From the NCBI GenBank assembly GCA_002914845.1, contig JXTC01000065.1:371873-435872 (forward strand): DNA of 64,000 bases. The letters run 5' to 3'. Positions 47,077 to 57,993 of this stretch are shown here, piece after piece. The stretch is from Trema orientale. Lineage: Eukaryota > Streptophyta > Magnoliopsida > Rosales > Cannabaceae. The position numbers and the translations under genes were made by a program. The first letter of the stretch is position 1; the number at the start of each line of letters is the position of its first letter. A model generated the notes under the pieces. It worked only from the letters and a program-made list of their open reading frames with translations, was not told the DNA's origin and searched no databases.

Positions 47077-48098
47077 TCATATATATATATAACTAAAGAG
47101 TCAATAATTAGTTATTTATAATTCTTATTTATTTTAACATAAATTTAAAACCTATACTAATTTTTTATTATGTATTTATTCAAAAAAATAATACATTCTG
47201 GGCTTCATTGGATTATGATTGTAGTTTGCTACTAAGAACGTTACAACATTGTATTATTCATAATTCATTGTTTTATTGTAGAACTAAAAATATCAAATTC
47301 ATAACAAAAGATGTCGGCACAAAATATATACGTATAAATTGTAGTTCTTATCGGTTAATACTCAAACAATATGAGAAAAAAAATGCTCATACAAAGACTG
47401 CTGGTTTCTATTTCTATTTTCCTCTTATTGTTTTTGTTTTTTAGTTGCCGTATTTTTATTAATCATAAATTATGGTAATTTTGGTATCATTGCACTGAAA
47501 ATTAAATAGATCTTTTCATTTTTCATTTTTCATCATCCTCTTCAATTATATATGGATGTGCCAATATATAAAAATATATTGTGCAAATGGCGTGGTTATA
47601 ATTGGAGTTTTATTTACATTTAGTGATATTATACCAAACACATACACTGATAAGTACGTTCATCATAAGACACATATTTCATATTTATTTCATAAAGTAA
47701 CTAACAATACAACTTAATTACTACCGAGCGAGTGGCTTAGTGGTGGTCGTTGTTTCCCGGGGGCATGAGGTCCGGGTTCGAACTGGGTGACCCCCTCCGG
47801 AGAGTCTTAAATGTGAGGGTACCTACCTGCCAGCCTATGCCCGGTCCTCTACCTCCGGGTGCCGTTACCACTAATTGCTCGGTTGGGGTTGGAGCTCCTA
47901 TGGTCACGCCCAGGGAGGGTTGCCACGCTGGTCGCCCTCTCCTCCCCTTTTCGTTATAAAAAAAAAAACAATACAACTTAATTTTGTATTTTTTTAAAAA
48001 AATTTGAAACAAATTTACCATAATAGAACTACTAAATCAATTAATTATAAACACAGAATAAACCGCTCACGCGCCTTAGGCACGTACCCTTAGACTAG
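47077..48098 (+). mobile_element. Helitron-like 3' end with uncertain 5' end
   Basis: The 3' end has hairpin ACGCGCCTTAGGCACGT (one mismatch in the stem), a 9-base spacer and CTAG followed by T, matching the terminus of the element at 16084-16429. The proposed 5' end TCATATATATATATAACTAA at 47077, preceded by A, is a guess. A SINE is nested at 47720-47966. Everything else inside is AT-rich and non-coding. Confidence 0.4.
47720..47966 (+). mobile_element. tRNA-derived SINE with 17-bp target duplication
   Basis: It is GC-rich against an AT-rich background. A-box TGGCTTAGTGG at 47733-47743 and B-box GGTTCGAAC at 47775-47783 are the internal Pol III promoter. It ends in an A run. The flanks AACAATACAACTTAATT at 47703-47719 and 47967-47983 are identical over 17 bp, which shows LINE-mediated insertion, probably quite recent. 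It encodes no protein; frames over it are artefacts. Confidence 0.95.
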
Positions 48099-48426
48099 TA
48101 TATATATTTATATATATAAAACAATCACGAAAAATTGTTCGTCCCTTGCATTGCAATACGACATTAGTAACGGTATCGTTAGTAAAACAATTTAAACGAC
48201 AAGTCGTTAGTTTTAACATATTTGTCAGTTCCCTCTTGACATTTGTGTCTTGACGTCGAAGTGCATTTTATTTTATTTTTTCGTTTTGGGCGGTATTGAT
48301 AGGTGTTTGTTTTGGTTCTGATACGTACTATCTCCTAATTGTTTAATAAAAAAATCTCATCTTTTAAATTGTCATATTTCGTTTGAGACTTACTTAGCAC
48401 TAACACATTTAATAGCATTCACTAAT

Positions 48427-48624
48427 TTTTTTTTTTTTTAAAAGTGGGGTTTAACTAATGACCTCCACTTATTACAAATTAAAGAAAAATACCTAATACT
48501 ACCCAATCCCCACCCCACCCCATTAGGGATAATTGGCTTTCACGCCTACCCCGGTGTGACTCGAACCTAAGACCGAGATCCTAGGTAGTGGGTGCTCTTA
48601 CCACTTGAACTAACCCACTTCGTC
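48427..48624 (-). mobile_element. tRNA-derived SINE, minus strand, with 17-bp target duplication
   Basis: Read on the minus strand: GTTCAAGTGGTAAGAGC (A-box), then GGTTCGAGTC (B-box), a GGGGTGGGGT tract, and an A tail (plus-strand T run 48427-48439). TAATAGCATTCACTAAT is duplicated exactly at 48410-48426 and 48625-48641. Its body differs from the SINE 460 bp away, so two SINE families are present. Confidence 0.93.
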
Positions 48625-48641
48625 TAATAGCATTCACTAAT

Positions 48642-49557
48642 TAAATATTAACAAATCACATGTCACATGAGATAGTATTACAAGAATAAGAAAATAGGTG
48701 AACTATATATTTAGCATTATCCCATAAAAAAAAATTATTTGTAGCCAAGTTCTAATTTCTTCAAAAAAAAAAAAAAAAAAAAGGGGGACAGAAAAAAGGA
48801 AAACAGGGTTCTGAAAACAAAAACAAAACGCAAGTTTTGCAAAATACGACATGAGAAATTAAGAATGTCGACACACGTTCAATTATGCATGACGCCAGGT
48901 AATTCACGAACTTGTCTCATTCATGTAGTCAAATTAAAGTGATGAAATGATTAATAAGATTAATGTCGTTTCACTACTAGCTAGCTCTAGTAACTAGCGT
49001 GTTGTGTGTGCTTTGAAAAAAAAAAAAAAAATAGAACTACAATTATGTGTGAATTTAGCGTGTAGCCAGAGTTTTGCATGCCTTCAATCGATCGTTGGGG
49101 AGGATATTAAAAAAAAAAGAGAGGTTTCATGATCATCAAGACCCTAAAGACCCTAAAGACTAAAATAGGACTCAGTTAAGAGTAGTTTCATCCAGATTAA
49201 TCCACTATAAAAAGAAAGTATTTTTGTCTCTTTTCTTTCCTAGCCTTATTTATTTTTTGTTTTCTTGCCATGAAAAATTACCTAATTAATTTGGATTCTA
49301 CCAGAAACGCTATTATTATAATATTATTCTGCATGGTGTTTATGCTCATGAGTCATGACTTTCGTCCGAATTGAATAATAGTAACAGATCATATACCCAA
49401 AGAATAAAGATGTTCGTGTTTGTTTGTCTGTTTTTTTTTTTTTTTTTTTTTTTTCAAAATATAAATAATTAGCAAGAGATGATGAAACCGAGCATGCAAG
49501 TTTTAGGTTTCGCTATTCCATTAGTAATTTAATTCTCACTACGAACTCAAGCTCTTT
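48642..49557. other. Intergenic DNA, no gene
   Basis: A-rich and T-rich runs (48763-48783, 49430-49454), CTAGCTAG words; no supported gene. Confidence 0.5.
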
Positions 49558-50495
49558 CATACATTGCCTGTAAGAAAGTTGAAGCAAAAGAACAATTCAC
49601 GACGAGAGAGAGAGAGTCGTTTCTCTCTAGAATCGGGGTTTTCTTCCCTCAGCAGTATTTCTCCGCCAGCAGCTCTCCTCTATTAACAGGTACCTCCCCT
49701 ATTGGGGAAGGGGTCTTTCTTCTTTCCGGTATGAGTTTATTTTACAGTTTTCTTTCTTATTTTTAGTAGTAGTGTTAAATAATCCTCTTATGTAGCGAGG
49801 TAGTTTTCCTCTTAGTTCTAAATCTAGGGTGGTTTTAATACCTCCAGATCTAGATATATGGTAGTTTGTAGTGTTTATTTATGTTTTTATTATTTTAGTC
49901 CATTTAGATCTAGATCTATGGTGGTTTCTTATAAGATCTATTCAGATGTGGATCGTATGTCAGGTAGTATTTATCCTCTTGTAGTTTTTTGATGAGAAAC
50001 AAGAGACACCAATAATGAATCACTACTAAAAAAGGGACCAACAATATCACTTGAACTACGTCGTTTTCTAAAAAAACGACATGGTTGAACTCCCAAGTCA
50101 CGTCATTTAAAAGCAATGTGATTGCAGGTCCTACCATGTTGCTTTTGTAACGAGTGACGTGATTGGGCCATGTACCACATCGACTCTGCAGAAAGCGATG
50201 TGGTATATTATTTTATTTAATACCATGTCGCTTTCTGCAAAAACGACGTGTTGTGTGGCTTATATTAGCCACGTCATCGATTTGTACATATGAAAAATAA
50301 TCCATCACGATTGTCCATTCAAAACCATCAACTCCATCAAATCGTCTCCCAATCTTAATTAGAACAAACTCAAAATTTTCAATACCCTCTTATTTGAACT
50401 TTACCCATTTCAAATTTTAGGTACCTTTCTCTCTTCTTTTAATTCTTTTTAATCTTTCAAGTACAAATTCTTGAGGTTTATAACCATCATCGATA

Positions 50496-50540
50496 ATGTT
50501 GGGGCGTGAAAATGGAGGCAAGAGAGGAGAAGAGCGATAC
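50496..50540 (+). pseudogene. Histone H4-like fragment, N-terminal part, captured by CACTA
   Basis: ATG at 50496 opens a frame MLGRENGGKRGEER, which follows the H4 N-terminus (M-SGRGKGGKG-type) with substitutions and an internal loss of several codons. The 200 bp before it (50290-50495) look like a plant 5' flank and may have been captured too. The frame is cut at 50540 by the Ty3 element and resumes at 57731. Confidence 0.65.
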
Positions 50541-50906
50541 TGATTTAGAGCAAGAATGAAAATTTAGAAGAGATAAGAGAAAGAAGAGAAAGAGAGGAAT
50601 TTAGGAAGAATAGAGAAGGAGAGGAAGAACATTAGAGAGAGAAGAAGAATATTAAAGAGAAAATTTCTGAATAGTTGTATATCATTAATCGAGTTTGAAA
50701 AATAATGAACATAGAAGAGTTTATTTATAGAAAAGCTCTTAGACAAAACTAGGAAACTGACATAATCTAGAAACAAACATAAAAGGGAAATAAACTAGTT
50801 ACTCAAATTTTAAATAACATCTAATAAAATAATTAAATAGCTAAATATCTATTTTCTATATTTATGCCTAGTATAAGTACGGAAAGTAGACGTATGATCT
50901 CCATCA
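50541..50906 (-). repeat. 3' LTR of the Ty3 element
   Basis: 366 bp, same length as its partner with scattered substitutions. It is rich in GAGAGAAGAA runs. The left plus-strand edge is TGATTTAGAGCAAG. Confidence 0.92.
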
Positions 50907-52765
50907 TTTCCCCCCGGTTGAAAAGAACTCGACTCCAATGAGGTAACACGCAAGTAATTGTCCAAGATATCAGGATCAAGATGACGAAATTTATCTTCAG
51001 TAAGCCAAATATCATCGGTCGAAGCACGATCTTTCCAACGAGTAAGAAAACGACGATAACTACTAGAGGACGAGGTAACAAATTCATCATCTAGAATCTC
51101 AACAATGATATCTGGCGGGTCCAAAGGCACATATGGAGCACGAGGAACCGGTGTGGAAAATGTACCTGCAGAAACAGAAGAAGGTAAAGTAGGAGGCTCA
51201 AATGTGCCTCGATAAGGAAACAAATCTGCCACATTGAAAACTGGACTAATAGATATGTTCGATGACAAATAAATTAAATAAGCATTGGATCCAAGCCTAC
51301 AAAGAATGAGATAAGCTCTAATTATTCGAGCATGTAACTTTTTTACAGCATTTTTAGGATAACATTCAGGACAAATGCGTACCATCACATAATCACCTTC
51401 ATTAAATTCTCTATTCCTACGATGTGTATCAGCAACTAATTTATATGTATCATTATTCAAAATAATTTTTCGTCTAATCTCAGCATACAAATCATATATA
51501 TGCTCAGCAAATTATTGGCCAAAATCAGATGAACGATAATCAGTAGGCAAAGGAATAAGGTCAATGGGTGGGCATGGGGAAACAGTACCATGGACAATCT
51601 CAAAAGGACTTTTACCAGTTGACCTATTCACAGAATTATTGTAAGCAAACTTAGCATGTGGCAAAATAAGATCCCAATTTCTAGCCTTATCTTCCACCAA
51701 GCATCTAAGCAAATCACCTAAACTACGGTTAACAACTTCAATTTGACCATCGGTTTGAGGATAAAAAGCAGAAGAATACTTCAATGTAGTCCCAAATAAT
51801 TTCTAAATAGTTTTCCAAAAGTAGCTATCAAACTTAACATCTCTATCAGACACTATAATAGTGGGTAGGCCATGTAACCTAACAATCTCTTTAAAGGACA
51901 ACTTAGCCATATGCGAAGCATCAGTACTTCGAGAGCAAGGGATAAAGTGAGCCATCTTGGAAAATCTATCCACCACAACAAAAATGGAATTATGACCTCG
52001 GGCTGTTTTGGGCAAACTTAAAACAAAGTCCAAGCTAAGATCTTGCCAAAGTGTATGTGGCACAGGAAAATGTGTGTATAAATCTGAGTTTTACTTTTTA
52101 GCTTTACCTAACTGACAAGTGCGACACTGGAAAATAATGCGAGCAACATCCCTTTTCAATGAAGGCCAATAAAATCTATCATTAACCAAAGCTATGGTCT
52201 TATCCTTACCAAAGTGTCTTGCTAAACCTCTAGCATGTGATTCCCATACTAAGAAATCTCGAAGTGAAGTAAGAGGAATACACAACTTAACACATTTGAA
52301 AAGATAACCATCCCTAGTAAGAAAATGAACATATATAGGAGTATGGTTATCTAAAACCTCTTGATAAATGACACTAAAATCTGGACACTGAGAGTATTCA
52401 CCCTTAAGGTGCTCAAAACCTACCACAGTATTATGCATAGAATGAATGACAGTGGCGATACGACTAAGAGCATCAGCGGCCTTATTTTCTACCCCAGCAC
52501 GATGTTTAAGAATAAAGGTATAATCCTGAAGAAACTCAATCTACTTAACATGTCTAGAGCTCAACTTACTCTGGGAATGAAGGTAACAAAGGGCTTGATG
52601 GTCATAATAAAAGACAAACTCCTTAGGCAATAGATTATAATGCCAATAACGAAGAGATTGGACAAGAGCATAAAACTCCTTATCATAAGTGGAATAGCGT
52701 TATTTTGCCTCATTGAGTTTCTCACTAAAGTAAGAAATAAAGTGACCATCTTGACTAAGAATACC
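50849..52765 (-). pseudogene. Ty3 RNase H, integrase and chromodomain-like region, broken
   Basis: Minus strand, in order: RNase H remnants (52440-52760, several stops); integrase H2C2 zinc finger with HARGLARHFG and CRTCQLGK (52091-52438); catalytic core with [19 protein letters not shown] and VSDRDVKF (51803-52063), then FYPQTDGQIEVVNRSLG (Glu, 51512-51784); then the C-terminal tail (50849-51490) with ILDDEF, FLTRWKDR, DDIWLTEDKFRHLDPDIL, the layout of a chromodomain. In chromoviruses this domain directs insertion into chromatin. Stops separate the segments. Confidence 0.88.
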
Positions 52766-53558
52766 TCATATTCCTACACTGGAAGCACCACATGCAACTT
52801 TAAAGACCTTAAAAAGGTCAGGATGCCTAAGAACAGGAGCTTCTATCATCTTTTGCTTAATATCAACGTAAGCTTTATGTGCAGTTGAGGTCCATTTAAA
52901 CGTACCTAACTTCAAACACTCGGTGATTGGGGCAGTAATGGTACCAAAATCCTTAATGAATCGCTTATAGAATGAGACTAAACTATGAAAACTACGGGCT
53001 TTAGTCAAAGTAGTGGGATCTGGCCACTCTCGAATAGTTTTAACCTTGTCAGGGTCAATACCCGGAGTAGACACAATGAAACCTAAGAACAAGACCCGAT
53101 TTTGCATGAATGAGTACTTTTTGAGGTTGGCAAACAGTTTTTCAGCACGAAGAGTCAGTAAAACCTGACGAAGGTGAGCTAAATGGTCATCCTTATTTCG
53201 ACTGTAAATGAGAATATCATCAAAGTACACAACGAAGAACTTTCCTATGAAAGGACGTAAGACATATGTCATGACTCTTATAAAAGTACTAGGGGTATTA
53301 GACATTCCGAAAGGTATTACTAACCATTCATAAAGACCATCTTATGTCTTAAAGGATATTTTCCATTCATTACCTGGGCAAATCCTAATATGATGGTATC
53401 CACTACGTAGATCAATCTTAGAGAACTATTGGGCACCAACTAGCTCATCTAACATATCCTCGAGTCTAGGAATAGGAAACCTATACTTGACTATGATTTT
53501 GTTAATAGCTCTACTATCGACACATATTCTCTAGGATCCATCTTTCTTAGGGGTTAAC
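52766..53558 (-). pseudogene. Ty3 reverse transcriptase, C-terminal and central part
   Basis: Minus strand: [19 protein letters not shown] carries the catalytic Asp pair; [12 protein letters not shown] and [16 protein letters not shown] follow. Upstream, 53306-53558 has recognisable SGYHHIRI and TPKKDGS segments with stops at two Trp/Gln positions. The sequence breaks exactly at 53558, where the inserted LTR begins. Confidence 0.9.
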
Positions 53559-55828
53559 TGTAGTGTCCAAAGTACTCACAAATGCAATTTTGCAAATAAT
53601 AGACGTTATTGCATCTCATTTTCATATTTTTATAATTAATTTTAGATATAAAATACTTGAATAAGTGCTGATTAGAAAATTAAAAATTTGTGAAGTGAAC
53701 AATAAAAAGTTTAATGTATTTGTGCAGTGAATTGACGATTCTAAATCCAAGAAGAGATCTGATGTGCTTATGATCATGCATCTTGTTAATTATAAATAAA
53801 TGATTCTATTGGCTTTTATATTAAATTATTTGTCTATGTGTATATATATAATTCTAACATTTACATTGTATATATGTATTTTATAGTACTATTAAAATCA
53901 ATTAAGTTAACTACATATATATCAATTGATTAACTTTAGGAGAATAGTTGTGAGTAAGACTTCGTATTTTCTAGAAAGCCTAACCAACCGACTTTAATTT
54001 GTGACTAGTATTACAATAACAATTAGATATCTTTATATATTTTAAAAGTACCTAGAAATATATGAACCATACCACTGACCTCTTCTCTCTTTCCTTATCT
54101 ATCTGCTTCTCTAGTTGTTAGCGAGAACCCCTTTTTTTTCTCTTTGTATGTAATCTCTTTCTTTAGTTATGGCTTTGTGAGAGGTCTTCGAATTGACTTT
54201 TATCTTCCAGTAAAGGTAAGTTTAGTTTCTTGTTATTTAATTTATTTGTGCTTTTCCATATGTATATATATAACAATAATGATTAGTTTTCTTGTTCTTG
54301 AATGCTAAATAAAGTTATAACTTGAGATAGATTATTTGTTGTTGGGAACTGACTACTTTATGCTTTTGTTTATACTGTTTAACATTGATTACTAAATCTG
54401 GTGCAAGCTGATTCTTTTGTACTTTTATCTCTTTTTGCATGAGTTGTTTTATATAAATATATACATATGTGATTGGATTACTTTTATACTACCATAGACC
54501 TGATGTTAATAGATATTGAATACAAAATTTTAGTTATTATAATTAGTGATTTTGAAGCTCCGTATTTTATCTCAATCTGTAATAAGTTATGATATTTAAT
54601 TAATTATCATCTTCTCATTCATAAAAACTTAGTTCTACAATGAAGAAATATTAAGTATACTTGAATAAATTTTTGATTATGTTATATGATAAAATAAATT
54701 AAAAAGAAGATTGACTGAATGATTAGGACATAAGCACATCCAGCTTCTTGGAGCAAGAATCTGCCTTTTACTATTACTTCTATTTTCTTGGACTTAAGAT
54801 AAGTGGAAATTTCACTTTAGCATCACAAGAATTTATATACATGATTACATATGTTAAAGGTAATATATCTGTGATATTGAGCTTTATATATTTGAAAATT
54901 GTTCATATCATTTTCATGAGACATGTCATATTTTTGTGCATAAAATAATAATTTACAGCTTGTAGATTTAGTAAAGAATCTTACACCCTAAACGTTATTT
55001 ATGTTTTTTTAAAAAGAGGTATGGTTCTTATCTTGATGATCTGGTAGTTAAATGTGGTGAAATCCCTCGAGGTTAAGTCCAAGACAAGATAAGCCAATTA
55101 AGAGGGAGGTAAAATCCCTTGAGGTTAATTCCAAGACAGGGTAAGTATCAAATAATATTTATTAAGAGGATGCTTACTATGTTACTGAGTTAGGAACTAT
55201 ACCAAGGAGGGGGCCTAAACATGATTTAAATGTTAATATTTTCTAAGAAAATTAAGGCTACAAAGATTAACAAGTTGTATGTATAAATTGTTCATAAACA
55301 TGCATGGATTTCCATATACTGAGCCATTGCTCATTTAGTTCTTGTGATGCCGATGATCAGAACCAGGAGTGATGTTAGGTGAGCTGTTTCCACTCCAAAA
55401 TTGTTCATATGCCTATTTTGAACTGAAGAAAGATATTTTGAGAATCTTATATATATTTTTACTAAGTATATGTATATAATTGATCCTGTGAGAGTTGTCA
55501 AGAGTAGTGAAACTATGTTTTATATTGTACATATTGTAAATTTTTCTGCAGTATAAAAAGGATGTATCACAGATGTATTTCAGAACTGAACAGAAATTTT
55601 TAATTTTATCCTCTGCTTTCCGCTTTTCCAAGGTTAATAAAGGTGAATAGAATATTTCTGCGTTGTAAAATAGGGGTATCACAGATATTTTCGAAACCAA
55701 GTAAAAAAGTTTAAATTTATCTTGTATTTTCTGTTTTTTTTTTTTAAATGAAAGCGAGTTGATATTGCTTGGCTTTCTCTACGTATAAGTGGGCGTATTT
55801 ATACATAGTATAGCTAGGGGATGTTACA
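53559..55828 (-). mobile_element. Apparent solo LTR of another element, nested in the Ty3 reverse transcriptase
   Basis: The ends on the minus strand are TGTAACATCCCC and CTTTGGACACTACA, so TG..CA; TGTAACATCCC starts are frequent in Tekay-type gypsy LTRs (family knowledge). A 5-bp TTAAC is repeated on both sides (53554-53558, 55829-55833) and the reverse transcriptase frame resumes directly after it. It is 2270 bp and has no coding domain. Diverged internal repeats are visible (AAATCCCTCGAGGTTAAGTC near 55059 and AAATCCCTTGAGGTTAATTC near 55111; GTATCACAGAT near 55563 and 55676). No internal primer site was noticed, so a solo LTR from unequal recombination is preferred. Confidence 0.75.
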
Positions 55829-56135
55829 TTAACATAGCAGAAACAGTACAAGGATTAAGACTATGGCGAATAAAACCTTTTTCCAGAAGACCCTCTATTT
55901 GGCTATTCAATTTAGCTCGCTCCACAGGATTCATCCTATAATAGGGAAGGTTGGGCAACTGGGAACTAGGAATTAAATCAATGGCTTGCTGAATATCCCT
56001 AAAAAGTGGTAACTCATTAGGTAACTCATCAGGCAGAGTATCTTTAAACTCATCTAATAGACGGGAGACATCAGGCAGATGATCTAAAGACTCAGAACGC
56101 ATGGTGAAGCTATCTGTAGTTACGAGGGCAAACAC
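55829..56135 (-). pseudogene. Ty3 reverse transcriptase, N-terminal part
   Basis: Minus strand frame with LPDELPNELPLFRDIQ, AIDLIPSSQLPNLPYYRM and NSQIEGLLEKGFIRHSLNPC, the standard opening of gypsy reverse transcriptases. It ends at the insertion junction. Confidence 0.9.
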
Positions 56136-56224
56136 AAATCCAGACTCAGTACTTTCTTTTGCAAAATTCTTATGGGATAATATTTGTATCCGGTGTGTTT
56201 TAGGTGTGCTAGACGAGGATTGAG

Positions 56225-56881
56225 CTATCGGACAGGCTCGAGTGACTTTTTTTCAGGTCGCAAAAGAATGGTTGTTTTATTGTTAGTGAATCTATATGTG
56301 TTGGCATAACCATAATGTTTCACATCATCATCATACAACCAAAGATGACCTAACAAAAGATAACCAACTTGCATGGGTAAAACCTCACAGCAAATATCCT
56401 CAGAATATGATCCAATCTTAAGTGTAACGAGGCAACGCTCTTTAACAGGTAAAGAAGTCTTATCTACCCAAGAGACCTTAAATAGATGAGGATGGGGTTC
56501 GGTCTTAAGGCCAAAACTATCAACTGCAGTCTTAGAAACTACGTTCATAGAACTACTCGCATCTATGACTAACTTACACATTTTCTTGTTGAGTGGAACA
56601 AAAGTATGAAAAATAGTAGTACGTTTCCACGAATCACTAACACTAGGAGTAGACAAAATGTACCGCATAATAGAAAGGTATTCCTCATCATTGGGAGAGT
56701 CGTCCTTATACAACACAGAAGGATCATCCTCATAATCGGGCTCTAAAGGATCTATGACTAAAAGATCATTATCATCCTCAGGTTGGGAATCATCCTCACA
56801 GTCAAGGAGTAAAGCACGTTTTGGACAACGAGAAGCTATATGATCTTTGGCATGACAATGGTGACACTCTATCTGAGTCAT
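56225..56881 (-). pseudogene. Ty3 gag zinc knuckle and aspartic protease
   Basis: CHHCHAKDHIASRC near the N-terminus is an intact CX2CX4HX4C knuckle. An acidic linker follows, then the retroviral-like protease: LVIDASSSMNVVS with the catalytic Asp, and VGYLLLGHLWLYDDDV near the end. The segment is continuous for 218 codons. The gag capsid part that should precede it is missing. Confidence 0.88.
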
Positions 56882-57364
56882 AGAAGGGCGAGAGCTAGAG
56901 GACTTGTGGGCTTGCTAGTGGACTTGTGGCCTTGAATAGACTTGCCAAAGTGGTGGGTAGACCTTCGTATGATGGTTGCAACAAGATGCTGAAGCTATTT
57001 GGTAACTAATAATTATCAAAGCTATTTCAGAATCTCGTGTGCAGGAATAATGAAGATGGAGTTGGCTGGGCTGGTGAAACAAACGTATTGTTAGTTTGTT
57101 ATTATTATGATAGTGACGTCGTGGACTGATGTGAAGGCAGTGGTTGTCAGCGGCCGAAGAAAAGTCGCTGGGCTTAAGAAAGATTTTTTTTTTTTGGTAA
57201 CTTGCTGTGGGAAAGTTAGGGAAACAACAAGTTTCCTTTTTTTTTTTGGACGAAAATAAACACAAAAAGGGGACTAAACTAGGACAAGAGAAGAAAAAAA
57301 TTGGGAGATTTCGACATAAAAAAACAATTCAGGCAAAAAAATTGAACGAGGCTGTGATACCAAA
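56882..57364 (-). other. Deleted gag/leader region of the Ty3 element
   Basis: Only about 480 bp separate the zinc knuckle from the primer-binding site, where roughly 1 kb or more of gag is usual. No gag capsid motif was recognised; an internal deletion is inferred. Confidence 0.5.
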
Positions 57365-57730
57365 TGATGTAGAACAAGAGTGAAAATTCAGAAGAGATAA
57401 GAGAAAGAAGAGAAAGAGAGGAATTTAGGAAGAATAGAGAAGGAGAGGAAGAACTTTAGAAAGAGAAGAAGAATATTAGAGAGAGAATTTCTGAATAATT
57501 GTATATCATTAATCAAGTCTGAAATATAATAAACATAGAAGAACTTATTTATAGAAAAGCTCTTAGACAAAACTAGGAAACTGATATGTACTAGAAACAA
57601 ACATAAAAAGGAAATAAACTAGTTACTCAAATTTTAAATAACACCAAATAAAATAATTACATAGCTAAATATCTATTTTCTATATTTACGTCTAACATAA
57701 GTACGGAAAGTAGACGTATGATCTCCATCA
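57365..57730 (-). repeat. 5' LTR of the Ty3 element
   Basis: 366 bp, left plus-strand edge TGATGTAGAACAAG, right edge ATCTCCATCA. Collinear with the LTR at 50541 without length change. Confidence 0.92.
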
Positions 57731-57890
57731 GATCCTATATGGGTCTGAGCAAGGGATCATAAAGTCGACGATTCGACGTTTGGCTCGTAAAGATAGTATG
57801 AAACGAATCAGTGGTCTGATCTACAAGGAGACCCGTGGAATACTCAAGATTTTTTAAGACGTTGTGACCTATACCAGCCGAGCATGCAGG
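57731..57890 (+). pseudogene. Histone H4-like fragment, C-terminal part, captured by CACTA
   Basis: From 57755 the plus strand reads [25 protein letters not shown], then (after a stop and a loss of about five codons) DVVTYT, then a shifted AC-rich end. Histone H4 has [18 protein letters not shown] and DAVTYT in the same order and spacing. Differences: RRGGV is replaced by RKDSM, the LENVIR segment is mostly deleted, and a stop is present. It cannot make H4. The N-terminal half lies 7.2 kb away at 50496-50540, on the far side of the Ty3 insertion. Confidence 0.85.
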
Positions 57891-57993
57891 GAGGAAGACA
57901 ATACCTACTACATCGTTTCCTAGAAAAGCAATGTAATACATAGCATATACCACGTTGTTTTATCGGAGAGTGACGTGGTATCCCCCAAAAGGC

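Larger units (their letters stand above)
50541..57730 (-). mobile_element. Ty3/gypsy chromovirus-type retrotransposon, inserted in the captured H4 gene
   Basis: Two 366-bp LTRs (50541-50906 and 57365-57730), each TGAT..ATCA, bound a minus-strand interior with protease, reverse transcriptase, RNase H, integrase and a C-terminal chromodomain-like segment, the Ty3 order. GATAC and GATCC flank it (5-bp target duplication with one change). A polypurine stretch CCGGGGGGAAA precedes the 3' LTR (plus 50907-50917) and TTTGGTATCACAGCC, an initiator-Met-like primer site, follows the 5' LTR (plus 57350-57364). Most of gag is missing between the zinc knuckle (56881) and the primer site. The pol is interrupted by stops and by the 2.27-kb insertion at 53559-55828. 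Confidence 0.93.

Noticed and set aside
47733-47783. Possible tRNA gene
   Set aside because: A and B boxes are present, but there is no cloverleaf-consistent 3' part or acceptor stem and it lies in a SINE with poly(A) and a 17-bp duplication.
47750-47959. Open frame of 69 codons and its minus-strand shadow (47737-48021)
   Set aside because: It is the GC-rich body of a SINE with Pol III boxes and target duplications; no protein is expected.
48510-48620. Possible tRNA gene on the minus strand
   Set aside because: The same reasons apply: tRNA-like head of a SINE with A tail and target duplication.
50496-50540. Functional histone H4 gene
   Set aside because: Substitutions in invariant residues, an internal stop, loss of codons and a 7-kb insertion rule out function.
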